From an uncultured Selenomonadaceae bacterium (GTDB lineage: Bacteria; Bacillota; Negativicutes; Selenomonadales; Selenomonadaceae): a DNA stretch of 30,252 bases. The stretch is taken from NCBI GenBank assembly GCA_902782705.1, contig CACZOL010000075.1, positions 1-30,252 on the forward strand, read 5' to 3'. Made by a program: the position numbers and the translations under genes. The notes under the pieces are model-generated. The model worked only from the letters and a program-made list of their open reading frames with translations. It was not told the origin of the DNA and made no database searches. Within the stretch, counting starts at the first letter, position 1; the number at the start of each line of letters is the position of its first letter. This document shows positions 1 through 7,221 of this stretch, one piece after another.

Positions 1-354
1 CGCCGCCGGATCGCCGTCCACCGAGCCGAAGGTTCCGTGGCCGGCCGCCAAAAGATAGCGCATGGAAAAATCCTGCGCCATACGGACGATCGCGTCGTAA
101 ACCGAGCTGTCGCCGTGCGGATGATATTTACCGAGAACCTCGCCGACGATACGCGCCGACTTCTTGTAAGGCTTCGTAGAGCCCATGCCCGCTTCCTGCA
201 TCGCGTACAGGATGCGCCGATGCACCGGCTTCAGACCGTCGCGGACGTCCGGCAGCGCGCGCGCCACGATGACGCTCATCGCATAGTCGATGTACGAAGT
301 CGACATGACGTCCGAAAGATTCACCGGAACGACTTTGTCCTTGCCAATCTCCAA
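1..354 (-). CDS. gyrA: DNA gyrase subunit A, N-terminal part (runs off window)
   Basis: Type II topoisomerase subunit that breaks and rejoins DNA and, with GyrB, introduces negative supercoils. The 118 visible residues hold the start of the winged-helix breakage-reunion domain, with MSTSYIDYAMSVI, DGLKPVHRRILYAM and HPHGDSSVYDAIVRMAQDF. No in-frame ATG lies between the upstream stop near 421 and the conserved region. I chose TTG at 354 because a GAGGGTGAG ribosome site precedes it and because it makes the numbering coincide with E. coli GyrA (G81-D82-S83, D87). The quinolone-determining positions carry the usual sensitive residues Ser83 and Asp87. The catalytic tyrosine (about residue 122) lies just outside the window. 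Unusually, gyrB is about 16 kb away, with the uptake cluster between them. Confidence 0.95.
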   Translation of the reverse strand, partial: MEIGKDKVVPVNLSDVMSTSYIDYAMSVIVARALPDVRDGLKPVHRRILYAMQEAGMGSTKPYKKSARIVGEVLGKYHPHGDSSVYDAIVRMAQDFSMRYLLAAGHGTFGSVDGDPAA

Positions 355-423
355 AATCTCACCCTCATTCGTTTTCTGTGTCCCATATATAAATGTAAGA
401 AACTCATTTCGACAAGCATTTTA

Positions 424-432
424 TTATCCACA
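424..432 (+). promoter_or_regulatory. Perfect DnaA box upstream of gyrA
   Basis: TTATCCACA, an exact match to the DnaA box, lies about 70 bases upstream of the gyrA start and downstream of the candidate promoters. It sits in a small inverted repeat (ATCCAC/GTGGAT). The other perfect copies I found in this window are all at oriC. Confidence 0.55.
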
Positions 433-440
433 CAGTGGAT

Positions 441-559
441 ATGTGCCGCTAAGCTCGCACTTTCGCGCTCGCTAAGCGGTCACATTATACGCAAGGCATA
501 TGTGCCGCTAAACTCGCGCTTCGCTTTCAGCTTGCGCTCGTCAAGCGGACACATTATAC
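441..559. repeat. Two tandem imperfect palindromic repeats in the gyrA leader
   Basis: Copy A (441-490) and copy B (500-559) both begin ATGTGCCGCTAA and end AAGCGG(T/A)CACATTATAC. The ends of each copy are complementary (ATGTG/CACAT and CCGCT/AGCGG with a one-base bulge), so each can form a hairpin. Read on the minus strand, each copy opens with TATAAT followed by GTG. The copies differ mainly by about 10 extra bases in the loop of copy B. Confidence 0.75.
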
Positions 560-581
560 CACAAAAAAGCAGGCACGGCAA
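553..581 (-). promoter_or_regulatory. Candidate gyrA promoter
   Basis: On the minus strand, TTGCCG (581-576) is followed after 17 bases by a perfect TATAAT (558-553), about 200 bases upstream of the gyrA start. The -35 element lies inside the tonB-operon terminator stem, so terminator and promoter would overlap. A second TATAAT lies at 489-484 with a poorer -35 (TTTAGC). Sequence match only. Confidence 0.5.
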
Positions 582-607
582 AGCCTTTCTATGCCTTGCC
601 GCGCCTG
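563..607 (-). terminator. Rho-independent terminator of the exbB-exbD-tonB operon
   Basis: On the minus strand a long stem (CAGGCGCGGCAAGG pairing with CCTTTGCCGTGCCTG, few mismatches) is followed by CTTTTTTG. It lies about 40 bases after the tonB stop. Confidence 0.85.
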
Positions 608-616
608 TATCCAACG

Positions 617-632
617 TGTTTCACGTGCAACA
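617..632. promoter_or_regulatory. parS-like centromere site
   Basis: TGTTTCACGTGCAACA matches the ParB-binding 16-mer TGTTTCACGTGAAACA at 15 of 16 positions and keeps the central palindrome TTTCACGTG. It lies between the tonB stop and its terminator, about 22 kb from oriC. Origin-proximal location is where parS sites are expected, and soj/spo0J (parA/parB) often lie just beyond rsmG, which is at the right edge of this window. Confidence 0.75.
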
Positions 633-649
633 TGCAAACGTATATGCGA

Positions 650-1399
650 TTATTCCAGCCGGAAAGTAAAAGGCTGATACGCATAGCAGCGCACAGGACG
701 CCCGTAGCCGTCAAGCCCCGGGCTGAAGCTGAATCCTTCCGCCGCTTCCATCGCCGCGCGATCCAACGCCTCGTTTCCCGAAGACTCCACCACGTCCACA
801 TCGTCCACGCCGCCTTCTTTATTCAGCAGGAAACGCACGACCACCGTCCCCTCAATGCCTTTTCGCTGGGCCGAATAGGGATACTCCGGCGCACGGGCGC
901 TCGTGACGCTTGGCGGCACGGCAGGCGATTCGATGGCGTCGCTGGCGGGAGGAATGCCCTGCGTCTCCCCGCTGCCGTCGGGATTCCCCTCTACAGAGCC
1001 GTTGGCGGCGTCTCCGGGGCCTTCGGCTGCCGCTCCGCCGCCGGCAGGGGCGGGAGGCGCGGGAGTCTCCGCGGGCGGCTGCGGCGTCGGCGCAGGCTGC
1101 GGTTCCGGCGTCGGCGGTTCTTCCGGAGGCTTCTCCTCCAGGATATCGTCCGGCAGCGGCGGAGGCGTCTCTTCCGGAGGCTTGGGCGGCGCTTCCGGCT
1201 GCGGCGGTACGGGCGGCGTGGGGACCGCAGGCGTTTTCGGAGCCGTGGATGCGCCCGGGGCGCCCACCAGCGCCACATCGTAAACGGCTTCCAGCGGCTC
1301 GTTTTTTGCAATACGAAGCGCCGCGAATCCGAGCAGCGCGCACACAATGATATGCACGACTACGGAAGCGACAATGCCTTTAGCCGTATTCCCCGTCAT
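650..1399 (-). CDS. tonB: TonB energy-transducing protein
   Basis: Couples the inner-membrane proton gradient, harvested by ExbB/ExbD, to outer-membrane TonB-dependent receptors. The 249 residues show an N-terminal membrane anchor (about 8-29) with the TonB-type SxxxH pattern (S12, H16). A long Pro/Glu- then Gly/Ala-rich periplasmic spacer follows (about 45-160), and the C-terminal TonB fold starts near residue 170 with APEYPYSAQRKGIEGTVVVR and ends FTFRLE. It overlaps exbD by 4 bases (ATGA), so the two are translationally coupled. It is the last gene of the operon, before a clear terminator. It presumably serves the receptor at 12.3-14.4 kb, but could serve other receptors elsewhere. Confidence 0.93.
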   Translation of the reverse strand: MTGNTAKGIVASVVVHIIVCALLGFAALRIAKNEPLEAVYDVALVGAPGASTAPKTPAVPTPPVPPQPEAPPKPPEETPPPLPDDILEEKPPEEPPTPEPQPAPTPQPPAETPAPPAPAGGGAAAEGPGDAANGSVEGNPDGSGETQGIPPASDAIESPAVPPSVTSARAPEYPYSAQRKGIEGTVVVRFLLNKEGGVDDVDVVESSGNEALDRAAMEAAEGFSFSPGLDGYGRPVRCYAYQPFTFRLE

Positions 1400-1809
1400 G
1401 ATCCGCCTTCCTTATCCGTCGCGAGCCCCACGCGCGAAATCCCCGCCTTGCGGAACGAATCCAGCAAATGGATGACGGCGCGATACGGAACGCCCTCGTC
1501 GGCCCGAATGATCACGGCGAAATTCTCGTCCCGCTTCCGCTCCTCTTTCGCCTTTTCCATCAGCTCGTTTTCCTTGATGAGCTTATCCTGCAGCCAATAC
1601 ACGCCGTCCCTTTTGACGGTGACGGAAAATTTCGCCGCGCTTTGCGACTGCGTTTCGGTCGCGACGGGGAGCTTGACCGGAATCGTCCGCAGCTCGCTCA
1701 TATACATGGTGCTGACGATGAAAAAAATCAACAGCAGGAAAATCATGTCGATCATCGGGCTGAGCATAAGCTGCGGCGCGCTCTGCCCGCGTTTCTTCAG
1801 CTTGATCAT
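1396..1809 (-). CDS. exbD: ExbD biopolymer transport protein
   Basis: Proton-channel partner of ExbB in the TonB motor. It has 137 residues with one N-terminal transmembrane helix (about 16-37) in the sequence LMLSPMIDMIFLLLIFFIV. Asp21 is the conserved membrane aspartate that carries protons in ExbD/TolR proteins. The periplasmic part ends with the typical pattern ADEGVPYRAVIHLLDSFRKAGI. It overlaps both neighbours by 4 bases (exbB upstream, tonB downstream). Assignment to ExbD rather than TolR rests on the adjacent tonB gene. Confidence 0.93.
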   Translation of the reverse strand: MIKLKKRGQSAPQLMLSPMIDMIFLLLIFFIVSTMYMSELRTIPVKLPVATETQSQSAAKFSVTVKRDGVYWLQDKLIKENELMEKAKEERKRDENFAVIIRADEGVPYRAVIHLLDSFRKAGISRVGLATDKEGGS

Positions 1810-2474
1810 AGCTTCGCCCCCTGCGGCACGGGATGACCGTGCGCCACTGCGCGTTTCCGATCAAGATTTTTCGCGATTGCCTCCAAGAGCGTATTCCCAA
1901 TCTCTTCCACGTTCAGGGAAATCGCCTTGAGCCGACGCATGAAATAAGCGTACATGCAGATAGCGACAATCGAGATGCAAAGGCCGAATACCGTGGTAAT
2001 CAACGCCTCGCCGATACCGGCGGTCACGGCCATCGGATTGTCCAGCCGCTGGCTGAAGCTGTTGAAGGAGGCAATCATGCCCGTCACCGTGCCGAGCAGA
2101 CCAAGCACCGGGGAAAGCGTTACGATCACGTTCAGATAATTGAGATTCCGCTCGAATTTATCCATGGCCCGTTCCGCCCGAACGCTGACGAAGTTCTCGA
2201 GGCGCTCGAAATTCCCGTGCCGCGCCATAACGATGGTGGCGAGCTTCGCCAGCTCGCCTTTCGTCGAATCAGCCAGCTGCTTCGCATTCCCCCAGTCGTC
2301 GCGTTCAATACAATCGCAGAACTCTCGCGTGAATGCCTTGCCGCTGTCATTCGTACGAAAGAACAGCCATCGCTCCACCGAGATGGCGACGGCAGCCAAG
2401 GAACAGAACAGCAGCGGGTACATCACAGGCCCGCCCTTGACAAAATAATCCAATCCGGCCGAAAAAATACTCAT
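1806..2474 (-). CDS. exbB: ExbB/TolQ-family proton channel protein
   Basis: Inner-membrane scaffold of the TonB motor. It has 222 residues with three predicted membrane segments: about 12-32, then two in the C-terminal half within VIVTLSPVLGLLGTVTGMIASF and ITTVFGLCISIVAICMYAYF. The MotA/TolQ/ExbB signature LLGTVTGMI is present. The ATG at 2474 is preferred over an in-frame TTG six bases upstream because AAGGAAGGAGA lies 6 bases before the ATG. It is the first gene of the exbB-exbD-tonB set, about 165 bases after the upstream ABC permease, with a cruciform-like hairpin in the gap. Confidence 0.92.
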   Translation of the reverse strand: MSIFSAGLDYFVKGGPVMYPLLFCSLAAVAISVERWLFFRTNDSGKAFTREFCDCIERDDWGNAKQLADSTKGELAKLATIVMARHGNFERLENFVSVRAERAMDKFERNLNYLNVIVTLSPVLGLLGTVTGMIASFNSFSQRLDNPMAVTAGIGEALITTVFGLCISIVAICMYAYFMRRLKAISLNVEEIGNTLLEAIAKNLDRKRAVAHGHPVPQGAKL

Positions 2475-2562
2475 GACCAATCTCCTTCCTTATGTAAACC
2501 CAAAAATATATACGACATTCTACGATCCCCCCTTGTCGAGGGATTTTTTCGTCAGGCACGGA

Positions 2563-2607
2563 AAAGTGCTCGCAGTCGTAGTTGGAGCACTACGTCAAGA
2601 GCACTTT
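2563..2607. terminator. Nested inverted repeat, possible terminator of the ABC-2 transporter transcript
   Basis: AAAGTGCTC (2563-2571) pairs perfectly with GAGCACTTT (2599-2607). Inside it CGTAGT (2577-2582) pairs with ACTACG (2589-2594). On the minus strand the outer stem is followed by only four T residues, so termination would be weak. It may instead be a processing site between the transporter and exbB. A small C/G stem with a T-run at about 2530-2549 lies next to it. Confidence 0.5.
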
Positions 2608-2640
2608 GACACAGCATGGCGGAAAAAGACCCGACAAGAG

Positions 2641-3375
2641 CTATTCGCTATATCTCTTATAAATCGCTACCCCTACGGCGAAAAACAGCGCGCCCAATCC
2701 CGCCAATGTCAACACACTCTGCCAAAGGCCCGGCTCCCACGCCGCGCTTCGCATCATGCGGTTCAGCGCGCCGATCGGAAAAAACATCACGATATGCTGC
2801 GCAAAACGCGGCAGATTCTCCACGGGGAAAAACGAGCCGCCGAAAAACGTCATCGGCATGATCAAAAAATTATTCACAAACGCCACGTCGTCGGGCTGCG
2901 ACACAAGCAATCCCACGATCACGCCGAGCGCCGCGAAACAGAACGAGCCGAGGAAAGCGCCTGCCACAAGCGTCGCCCGAAGCTCAATCGCCCCGAATAC
3001 GCCCCACGCCATCAAGAATATCAGCGAGCCGAAAAAGACGCCGCGCGCCACGCCCGCGAGCACGATTCCCAAGATGACCTCCGCCGCCCGTACCGGCGAA
3101 AGCACGAGACTTTGAAAAACATGGTAATACATCCGGCCCACGCTGATGGAACCGGCGGTCTGCTGGAAAGCGTTGACCATGATCGTAATGGCGATGATGC
3201 CGCCCGCCAGGAACGGCAGATACCCGCCGGCAACCTCGACGCGGTTTCCCAGTCCGTAGCCGAACGCGAACAGATAGATGAACGGGGAAACGATGCTGGA
3301 AAAAATATAACCCATGCGTCCGATTTTTTTGTAGAGCATGAGCATCTCGCGGCTGAATACCGCATACGCGCCCAC
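2641..3375 (-). CDS. ABC-2 type transporter permease
   Basis: Membrane subunit of an ABC-2 (NodJ/DrrB-like) transporter, a class mostly of exporters. It has 244 residues and about six hydrophobic segments. A cytoplasmic N-terminus (FSREMLMLYKKIGRMG) is followed by VSPFIYLFAFGYGLG, and the family region reads QSLVLSPVRAAEVILGIVLAG. It starts with GTG directly after the ATPase stop codon, with no gap. GGAGGTGATC about 8 bases upstream supports this start. It must work with the ATPase encoded just upstream. The substrate cannot be read from sequence. Its place in a tetrapyrrole cluster suggests export of a product such as the demetallated ring, but this is inference. Confidence 0.85.
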   Translation of the reverse strand: MGAYAVFSREMLMLYKKIGRMGYIFSSIVSPFIYLFAFGYGLGNRVEVAGGYLPFLAGGIIAITIMVNAFQQTAGSISVGRMYYHVFQSLVLSPVRAAEVILGIVLAGVARGVFFGSLIFLMAWGVFGAIELRATLVAGAFLGSFCFAALGVIVGLLVSQPDDVAFVNNFLIMPMTFFGGSFFPVENLPRFAQHIVMFFPIGALNRMMRSAAWEPGLWQSVLTLAGLGALFFAVGVAIYKRYSE

Positions 3376-4110
3376 TTACAGATCACCTCCGCGAGACAAG
3401 CGGATAAAGAGTTTTTCGAGATCGTCCGCGCCGTTTCCGATACGCTGCTGCAATTTTTCCTTCGTCTCGCTGACGACGAGACTGCCTTCCCTGAAAATCG
3501 CAATCCGGTTGCAAAGTTTTACCGCTTCTTCCATATAATGCGTCGTAAAGATGATCGTCTTCCCTTCCGCTGAGAGCGAGGAAATAATATCCCAAATCCC
3601 CTGCCGCACATCGGGGTCCAATCCGACGGTCGGCTCGTCCAGCAGAAGCAATTCCGGATTCGGCATCAGGCTCCTGGCTATCAACACCCGCCGCATCATG
3701 CCGCCGGACAGGCTCCGAATCGTCTTGGACTGCATATCTTCCAGCTCGAACCGCGCGATGGTCGCCTCCACCGTCTCCGAAAGAGCCTCCACGCCAAAGA
3801 GGCGCCCATACATCGTGAGGGCCTCCCGCACCGTGAACTCGCGCTCCAGATTGTTGTCCTGCGGCACGAGCCCCACAAGCCGCTTCAATGTCGTCGTGCG
3901 CTCCGCCGCGTTCTGCCCGAAAATGAACAGTTCGCCCTCTTCCGGCCTGACAAGTCCGGCAATAATCTTCATCAAAGTCGTCTTGCCCGCGCCGTTCGGC
4001 CCCAAAAGACCGAACACGCCGCCTGCCGGTATGGACAAATCCAGCGGCTGGAGGACCGTCGCGCCCTTATAGATTTTCTTGATCCCTCTTGCCTCTATCG
4101 CATATCGCAT
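3376..4110 (-). CDS. ABC-2 type transporter ATP-binding protein
   Basis: ATPase subunit (244 residues) paired with the following ABC-2 permease. Walker A is GPNGAGKT (about 37-44), the signature LSGGMMRR (134-141) and Walker B LLLLDEP (154-160), with the switch histidine in FTTHYMEEA. The sequence resembles the multidrug/NatA/CcmA-type ATPases that drive ABC-2 exporters rather than the BtuD-like importer ATPase upstream. The start at 4110 is chosen because the conserved domain begins immediately (YAIEARGIKKIYKG) and GAGG lies upstream. Longer forms would run into the preceding permease. The gap to the FecCD permease stop is only 11 bases, so it is in the same transcript. Confidence 0.9.
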   Translation of the reverse strand: MRYAIEARGIKKIYKGATVLQPLDLSIPAGGVFGLLGPNGAGKTTLMKIIAGLVRPEEGELFIFGQNAAERTTTLKRLVGLVPQDNNLEREFTVREALTMYGRLFGVEALSETVEATIARFELEDMQSKTIRSLSGGMMRRVLIARSLMPNPELLLLDEPTVGLDPDVRQGIWDIISSLSAEGKTIIFTTHYMEEAVKLCNRIAIFREGSLVVSETKEKLQQRIGNGADDLEKLFIRLSRGGDL

Positions 4111-4121
4111 AAAGATTATCC

Positions 4122-5159
4122 TCAACGCATTACGTTGTGCGCGCGCCGAAGCAGCCAGAGAAAATACGGCGTCCCGATGAAAGCCGTCATGATACCGACG
4201 CGCACTTCCATCGGCGCGGCAATCACGCGGCCGACCGTATCGCAGAATACGAGAAACGCGCCGCCCGCCAACAAACTTGCCGGAAGCAGCAGCCGATGAT
4301 CGGGTCCGACAATGAGCCGCATCATGTGCGGCACGACAAGCCCTACGAACCCGATATTCCCGCTGATACAGACGCCCGTCGCCGTAACCAGCGAAGCGAT
4401 GGTCATCATGCCGAGCCGATACTTGGCGACCGGCATTCCGACGGCTTTCGCCTCGACGTCGCCGAGCACGAGAATATTCAAATGACGCGCCATCAGGATC
4501 ATCACGGCGGCGCCCAAGAGGATCGGCCCCGCGCCCATCGCCACATGTTCCCATCGCCGATAGTCAAGACCGCCGATCGTCCAGAAAAGATACTGCTGCA
4601 GTTTCTGCTCGCTGATTACGGTGAGGATGCCCGCCGTAACCGCGCCAAGCATCATTCCTACAACGACGCCGGAAAGAAGCAGCGTCATCATCGGAATCTT
4701 CCCGTGCCGCATCGCGAGAAAAACCGTCAGCGTCACAGCGGCCAACGATCCGACCAGCGCGCATATCGGCAGCGCGAAAAGGCTCACTTCACTGAGCCCG
4801 AACGCAATCGCCGCCACCGCGCCCACCGCCGCGCCGCTGGACACGCCGATGATGCCGGGATCGGCGAGCGGGTTGCTGAAGATTCCCTGCATGACCGTCC
4901 CCGAGGCGCCAAGTCCCGCGCCGACCATGAGCCCGACCAGCGTTCGCGGCAGACGGATATGAAAAAGCACCGCTTCCTGCTCCGGCGTCACAACGACGTC
5001 CGCAAAAAAGGGCAATCCCGCATACTGGCAAAACAGCGCGACAATATTCTTGAACGGAATATCAATCTGCCCCCACGACATCGAAAGCAGCGCAACAAGA
5101 ACAAATACCGCCGCCATCAGCAGGAAAAACACCTTGGGCGGGATACGTCCGATTTTCAT
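4122..5159 (-). CDS. FecCD/BtuC-family ABC transporter permease
   Basis: Inner-membrane channel of an importer for iron-siderophore, haem or cobalamin. It has 345 residues, mostly hydrophobic, consistent with about ten helices. Family hallmarks are LPRTLVGLMVGAGLGASG, MQGIFSNPLADPGIIGVSSGAAVGA and, near the C-terminus, GFVGLVVPHMMRLIVGPDHR, the loop that contacts the ATPase. It overlaps the ATPase gene by 4 bases (ATGA). FecCD-type permeases work as homodimers, which agrees with a single permease gene. Substrate choice within the family cannot be made from this protein alone. Confidence 0.93.
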   Translation of the reverse strand: MKIGRIPPKVFFLLMAAVFVLVALLSMSWGQIDIPFKNIVALFCQYAGLPFFADVVVTPEQEAVLFHIRLPRTLVGLMVGAGLGASGTVMQGIFSNPLADPGIIGVSSGAAVGAVAAIAFGLSEVSLFALPICALVGSLAAVTLTVFLAMRHGKIPMMTLLLSGVVVGMMLGAVTAGILTVISEQKLQQYLFWTIGGLDYRRWEHVAMGAGPILLGAAVMILMARHLNILVLGDVEAKAVGMPVAKYRLGMMTIASLVTATGVCISGNIGFVGLVVPHMMRLIVGPDHRLLLPASLLAGGAFLVFCDTVGRVIAAPMEVRVGIMTAFIGTPYFLWLLRRAHNVMR

Positions 5160-6004
5160 TTTTCGTCCTCCCCGTTCCCAAGAATGGCATGTAAAAGCGC
5201 GGCTCTTTGCCCGTCGTCCGGCGGCGGCTCAGCAAAAACTTCCGCCGTCCCGGTCAACGGATTGCGCACGACGCGAACCGGAACGCCGTAACAACGGCTC
5301 AAATACTCCGACGTCATGACTTCTTCCGGCTTTCCGTCGGCTACGATACGATGATCCCCGACGAGCATCAGTCGCGAACAAAACTTCGCCGCCAAAGAAA
5401 GCTCATGGATAACCATCAAGACCGTTTTCCCCTGCGCGCAAAGCTCACGACAAAAACGAAAGATTTCCTCTTGATAGAATATATCCAAGCCCGTCGCCGG
5501 TTCGTCGAGAAACAGGAGCGGCGTCTGCTGCGCGAGCACTTTCGCCAAGAGCACGCGCTGCCGCTGTCCGCCGGAAATCATATCCACCGAACGATGGGCA
5601 AGATCCCGCACGCCGGTATATTCCATACAGGCGTCCACGATCCTCTCGTCCGCAGGACCTTCCTTTTCCCACCACTCCAGATGCGGATACCGCCCCGTCG
5701 TCACGATCTCCCGCACGCTGTATCCGAAAGCGATCTCCACATTCTGCTGCAAATATGCGACTTCAAGCGCAAATTCCCGACTCGTCATCGTCGCTGCATC
5801 GCGTCCGTTCAGCAGCACGCTGCCCGCGCGCGGGTCGAGGATTCCCCGAAGCGTCTTTAAAAGCGTGGATTTGCCCGCGCCGTTCGGCCCGATCAGTCCG
5901 ACCATTTCCCCCCGGCGCACTTCAAAAGACACGTCCGACAAAACATTTTTATGTCTTCCGTATCCGGCGGCAAGCTTCTCCGCCTGCAAAACAATTTCAT
6001 TCAT
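5156..6004 (-). CDS. FepC/BtuD/HmuV-like ABC transporter ATP-binding protein
   Basis: ATPase of the metal-chelate importer, 282 residues. Walker A is GPNGAGKST (39-47), the signature ISGGQRQR (143-150), Walker B LLFLDEP (163-169) and the switch histidine H200 in VMVIHELS. It follows the first lipoprotein gene after 5 bases and overlaps the permease by 4 bases, so lipoprotein, ATPase and permease form one translationally coupled importer unit. The order differs from the common lipoprotein-permease-ATPase order. The C-terminal tail of about 60 residues after the ATPase core is typical of this family. Confidence 0.93.
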   Translation of the reverse strand: MNEIVLQAEKLAAGYGRHKNVLSDVSFEVRRGEMVGLIGPNGAGKSTLLKTLRGILDPRAGSVLLNGRDAATMTSREFALEVAYLQQNVEIAFGYSVREIVTTGRYPHLEWWEKEGPADERIVDACMEYTGVRDLAHRSVDMISGGQRQRVLLAKVLAQQTPLLFLDEPATGLDIFYQEEIFRFCRELCAQGKTVLMVIHELSLAAKFCSRLMLVGDHRIVADGKPEEVMTSEYLSRCYGVPVRVVRNPLTGTAEVFAEPPPDDGQRAALLHAILGNGEDEK

Positions 6005-6009
6005 TCCCT

Positions 6010-7011
6010 TTACTCCTCGCCGGAAAACGAGATGTGGCGGTTATCCTCCTGACGAAACGCGTCGCCGTAAGCGATAAAAGCAAGCTCTTGGACGCCGAAG
6101 ACGAAATCCTGGGAGCCGTTATAGATGTAACTCTCCCTTGGGTACTCCAGCCGCCGATTCTGTATGGCCTTTATCGTCTGGAGCGAAGGATCGTCAAGAT
6201 AGCTCCGGATAAACGCTTCCGTATCGAAATTTCCTTTATCGTCATAATTCGGCAGGAGCAAAATATCCGGATTGCTTTTGACAAGAAGCTCCTTTGTCAA
6301 AGGCTGGCCGTTTTTCAGTCCCACCGCCGCCGCACCGTTGACGACGCCCGCCCGCGTGCACATATCGTCGAACGCGCTTCCAATACCGCCGTAACTGGTC
6401 ATCACGGACAGCAGCACGACGCGCTTCCTCTCTTCGGCGGGAATCCGATCGATGCGGACAGTGATATCCCGCAGGATCTCTTCCATGCGGTCGAGCACCT
6501 TCGTCCCTCGCTCCGATTCCCCGACGCTGTCTGCAATCAAGCGAATACAGGCCCGGATATCCTCATAGGACTCGCCACGTCCCGCCACCACCACGGGAAT
6601 CCCCAGTGCGCGCAGCGCCGCTACCTGCTCCATATCCGTCCAGCCGTTGGCGATGACAAGATCGGGGCGCCAGCCCACGATTTGCTCCACCGTGGGATTT
6701 CCAACCTTCTCCGGCACGCGCTTCGCCTTTTCCACGACCGACGATTCTTTCGGATCGTCCAGGAAGCGGCTGATGGCCGCCATACGGTTGGTAGGCACCA
6801 CGCCCAGCAAGATCTCGTCCGTATATATGGCCAAAGATATAATCCGCTCGGGTTTTTGGGGAATCCGCACCGCCGTCCCTTGGGCGTCCGTTACGGTATA
6901 GCCTTCTTCTCCGCCTGACCTCTGAGACGGAGGCTTTCCACAGGACACGGTGAGCAGCACGGCAAAAAATACGAACACCGCGCATAAGCTGTACATGAGC
7001 CGACGCTTCAT
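6010..7011 (-). CDS. FecB/BtuF-type substrate-binding lipoprotein (1)
   Basis: Periplasmic or membrane-anchored binding protein that hands substrate to the FecCD importer. It has 333 residues with an N-terminal signal (MKRRLMYSLCAVFVFFAVLL) and a lipobox-like LTVSC followed by GKPP. The two-lobed Peripla_BP_2 fold is indicated by VRIPQKPERIISL, DEILLGVVP, WRPDLVIANG, LGIPVVVAG and DILLLPNYDD. The start at 7011 is chosen because it begins the signal peptide and has AAGGGG upstream. It is clearly paralogous to the next lipoprotein (shared IPxKPxRI, LGIPVV, YGG, YIYN and YGDxF blocks). The upstream gap of about 210 bases carries a candidate promoter and a structured leader, so it may be expressed separately from the genes before it. 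Confidence 0.9.
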   Translation of the reverse strand: MKRRLMYSLCAVFVFFAVLLTVSCGKPPSQRSGGEEGYTVTDAQGTAVRIPQKPERIISLAIYTDEILLGVVPTNRMAAISRFLDDPKESSVVEKAKRVPEKVGNPTVEQIVGWRPDLVIANGWTDMEQVAALRALGIPVVVAGRGESYEDIRACIRLIADSVGESERGTKVLDRMEEILRDITVRIDRIPAEERKRVVLLSVMTSYGGIGSAFDDMCTRAGVVNGAAAVGLKNGQPLTKELLVKSNPDILLLPNYDDKGNFDTEAFIRSYLDDPSLQTIKAIQNRRLEYPRESYIYNGSQDFVFGVQELAFIAYGDAFRQEDNRHISFSGEE

Positions 7012-7147
7012 TATGACGTCCCCTTTTCTCTTAAAATCCCAAAGCGTCGAAGCACTTTGCCCTCCCAATGGGTATGCCCTTTGCGAGGCGGCCGATGGAC
7101 TCCCGGAGAGGGCCCGCCGAAGGCGGTGGGTATAATTTTGTGTCGTT
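7012..7147 (-). promoter_or_regulatory. Structured 5' leader before the first lipoprotein gene
   Basis: Between the candidate promoter and the start codon the minus strand can form several hairpins. They include CCGCC-TTC-GGCGG (7126-7114) and CAAAG...CTTTG (7059-7040) enclosing TGCTTCGACG, plus G/C-rich blocks between them. I do not recognise a cobalamin riboswitch or any other named class. It may be an unassigned regulatory leader or simply a stable untranslated region. Confidence 0.4.
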
Positions 7148-7153
7148 GCGTTT

Positions 7154-7182
7154 ACGTTACCTTACACCTTTGAAGATGTCAA
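7154..7182 (-). promoter_or_regulatory. Candidate promoter of the importer genes
   Basis: On the minus strand TTGACA (7182-7177) is followed after 17 bases by TAACGT (7159-7154), a weak -10. Just upstream, ATATTCA (7187-7193) and ATATTCG (7199-7205) are two half-sites 12 bases apart that resemble the inverted repeat at the receptor promoter. The flanking string GATGTCAATAAAA is identical at both promoters. Confidence 0.45.
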
Positions 7183-7221
7183 TAAAATATTCAATATAAT
7201 ATTCGATTTAATGTTCAGATT

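Noticed and set aside
596..1930. Long plus-strand open frame (444 codons) opposite tonB and exbD
   Set aside because: It mirrors clearly recognisable genes on the minus strand, is extremely Arg-rich with low complexity, and has no family resemblance.
2530..2549. Plus-strand terminator CCCT...AGGG with a T-run
   Set aside because: The stem is only about 4 base pairs and there is no plus-strand gene upstream for it to end.
7021..7140. Cobalamin riboswitch in the importer leader
   Set aside because: I could not find the conserved B12-box or the expected core sequence; only generic hairpins are seen.
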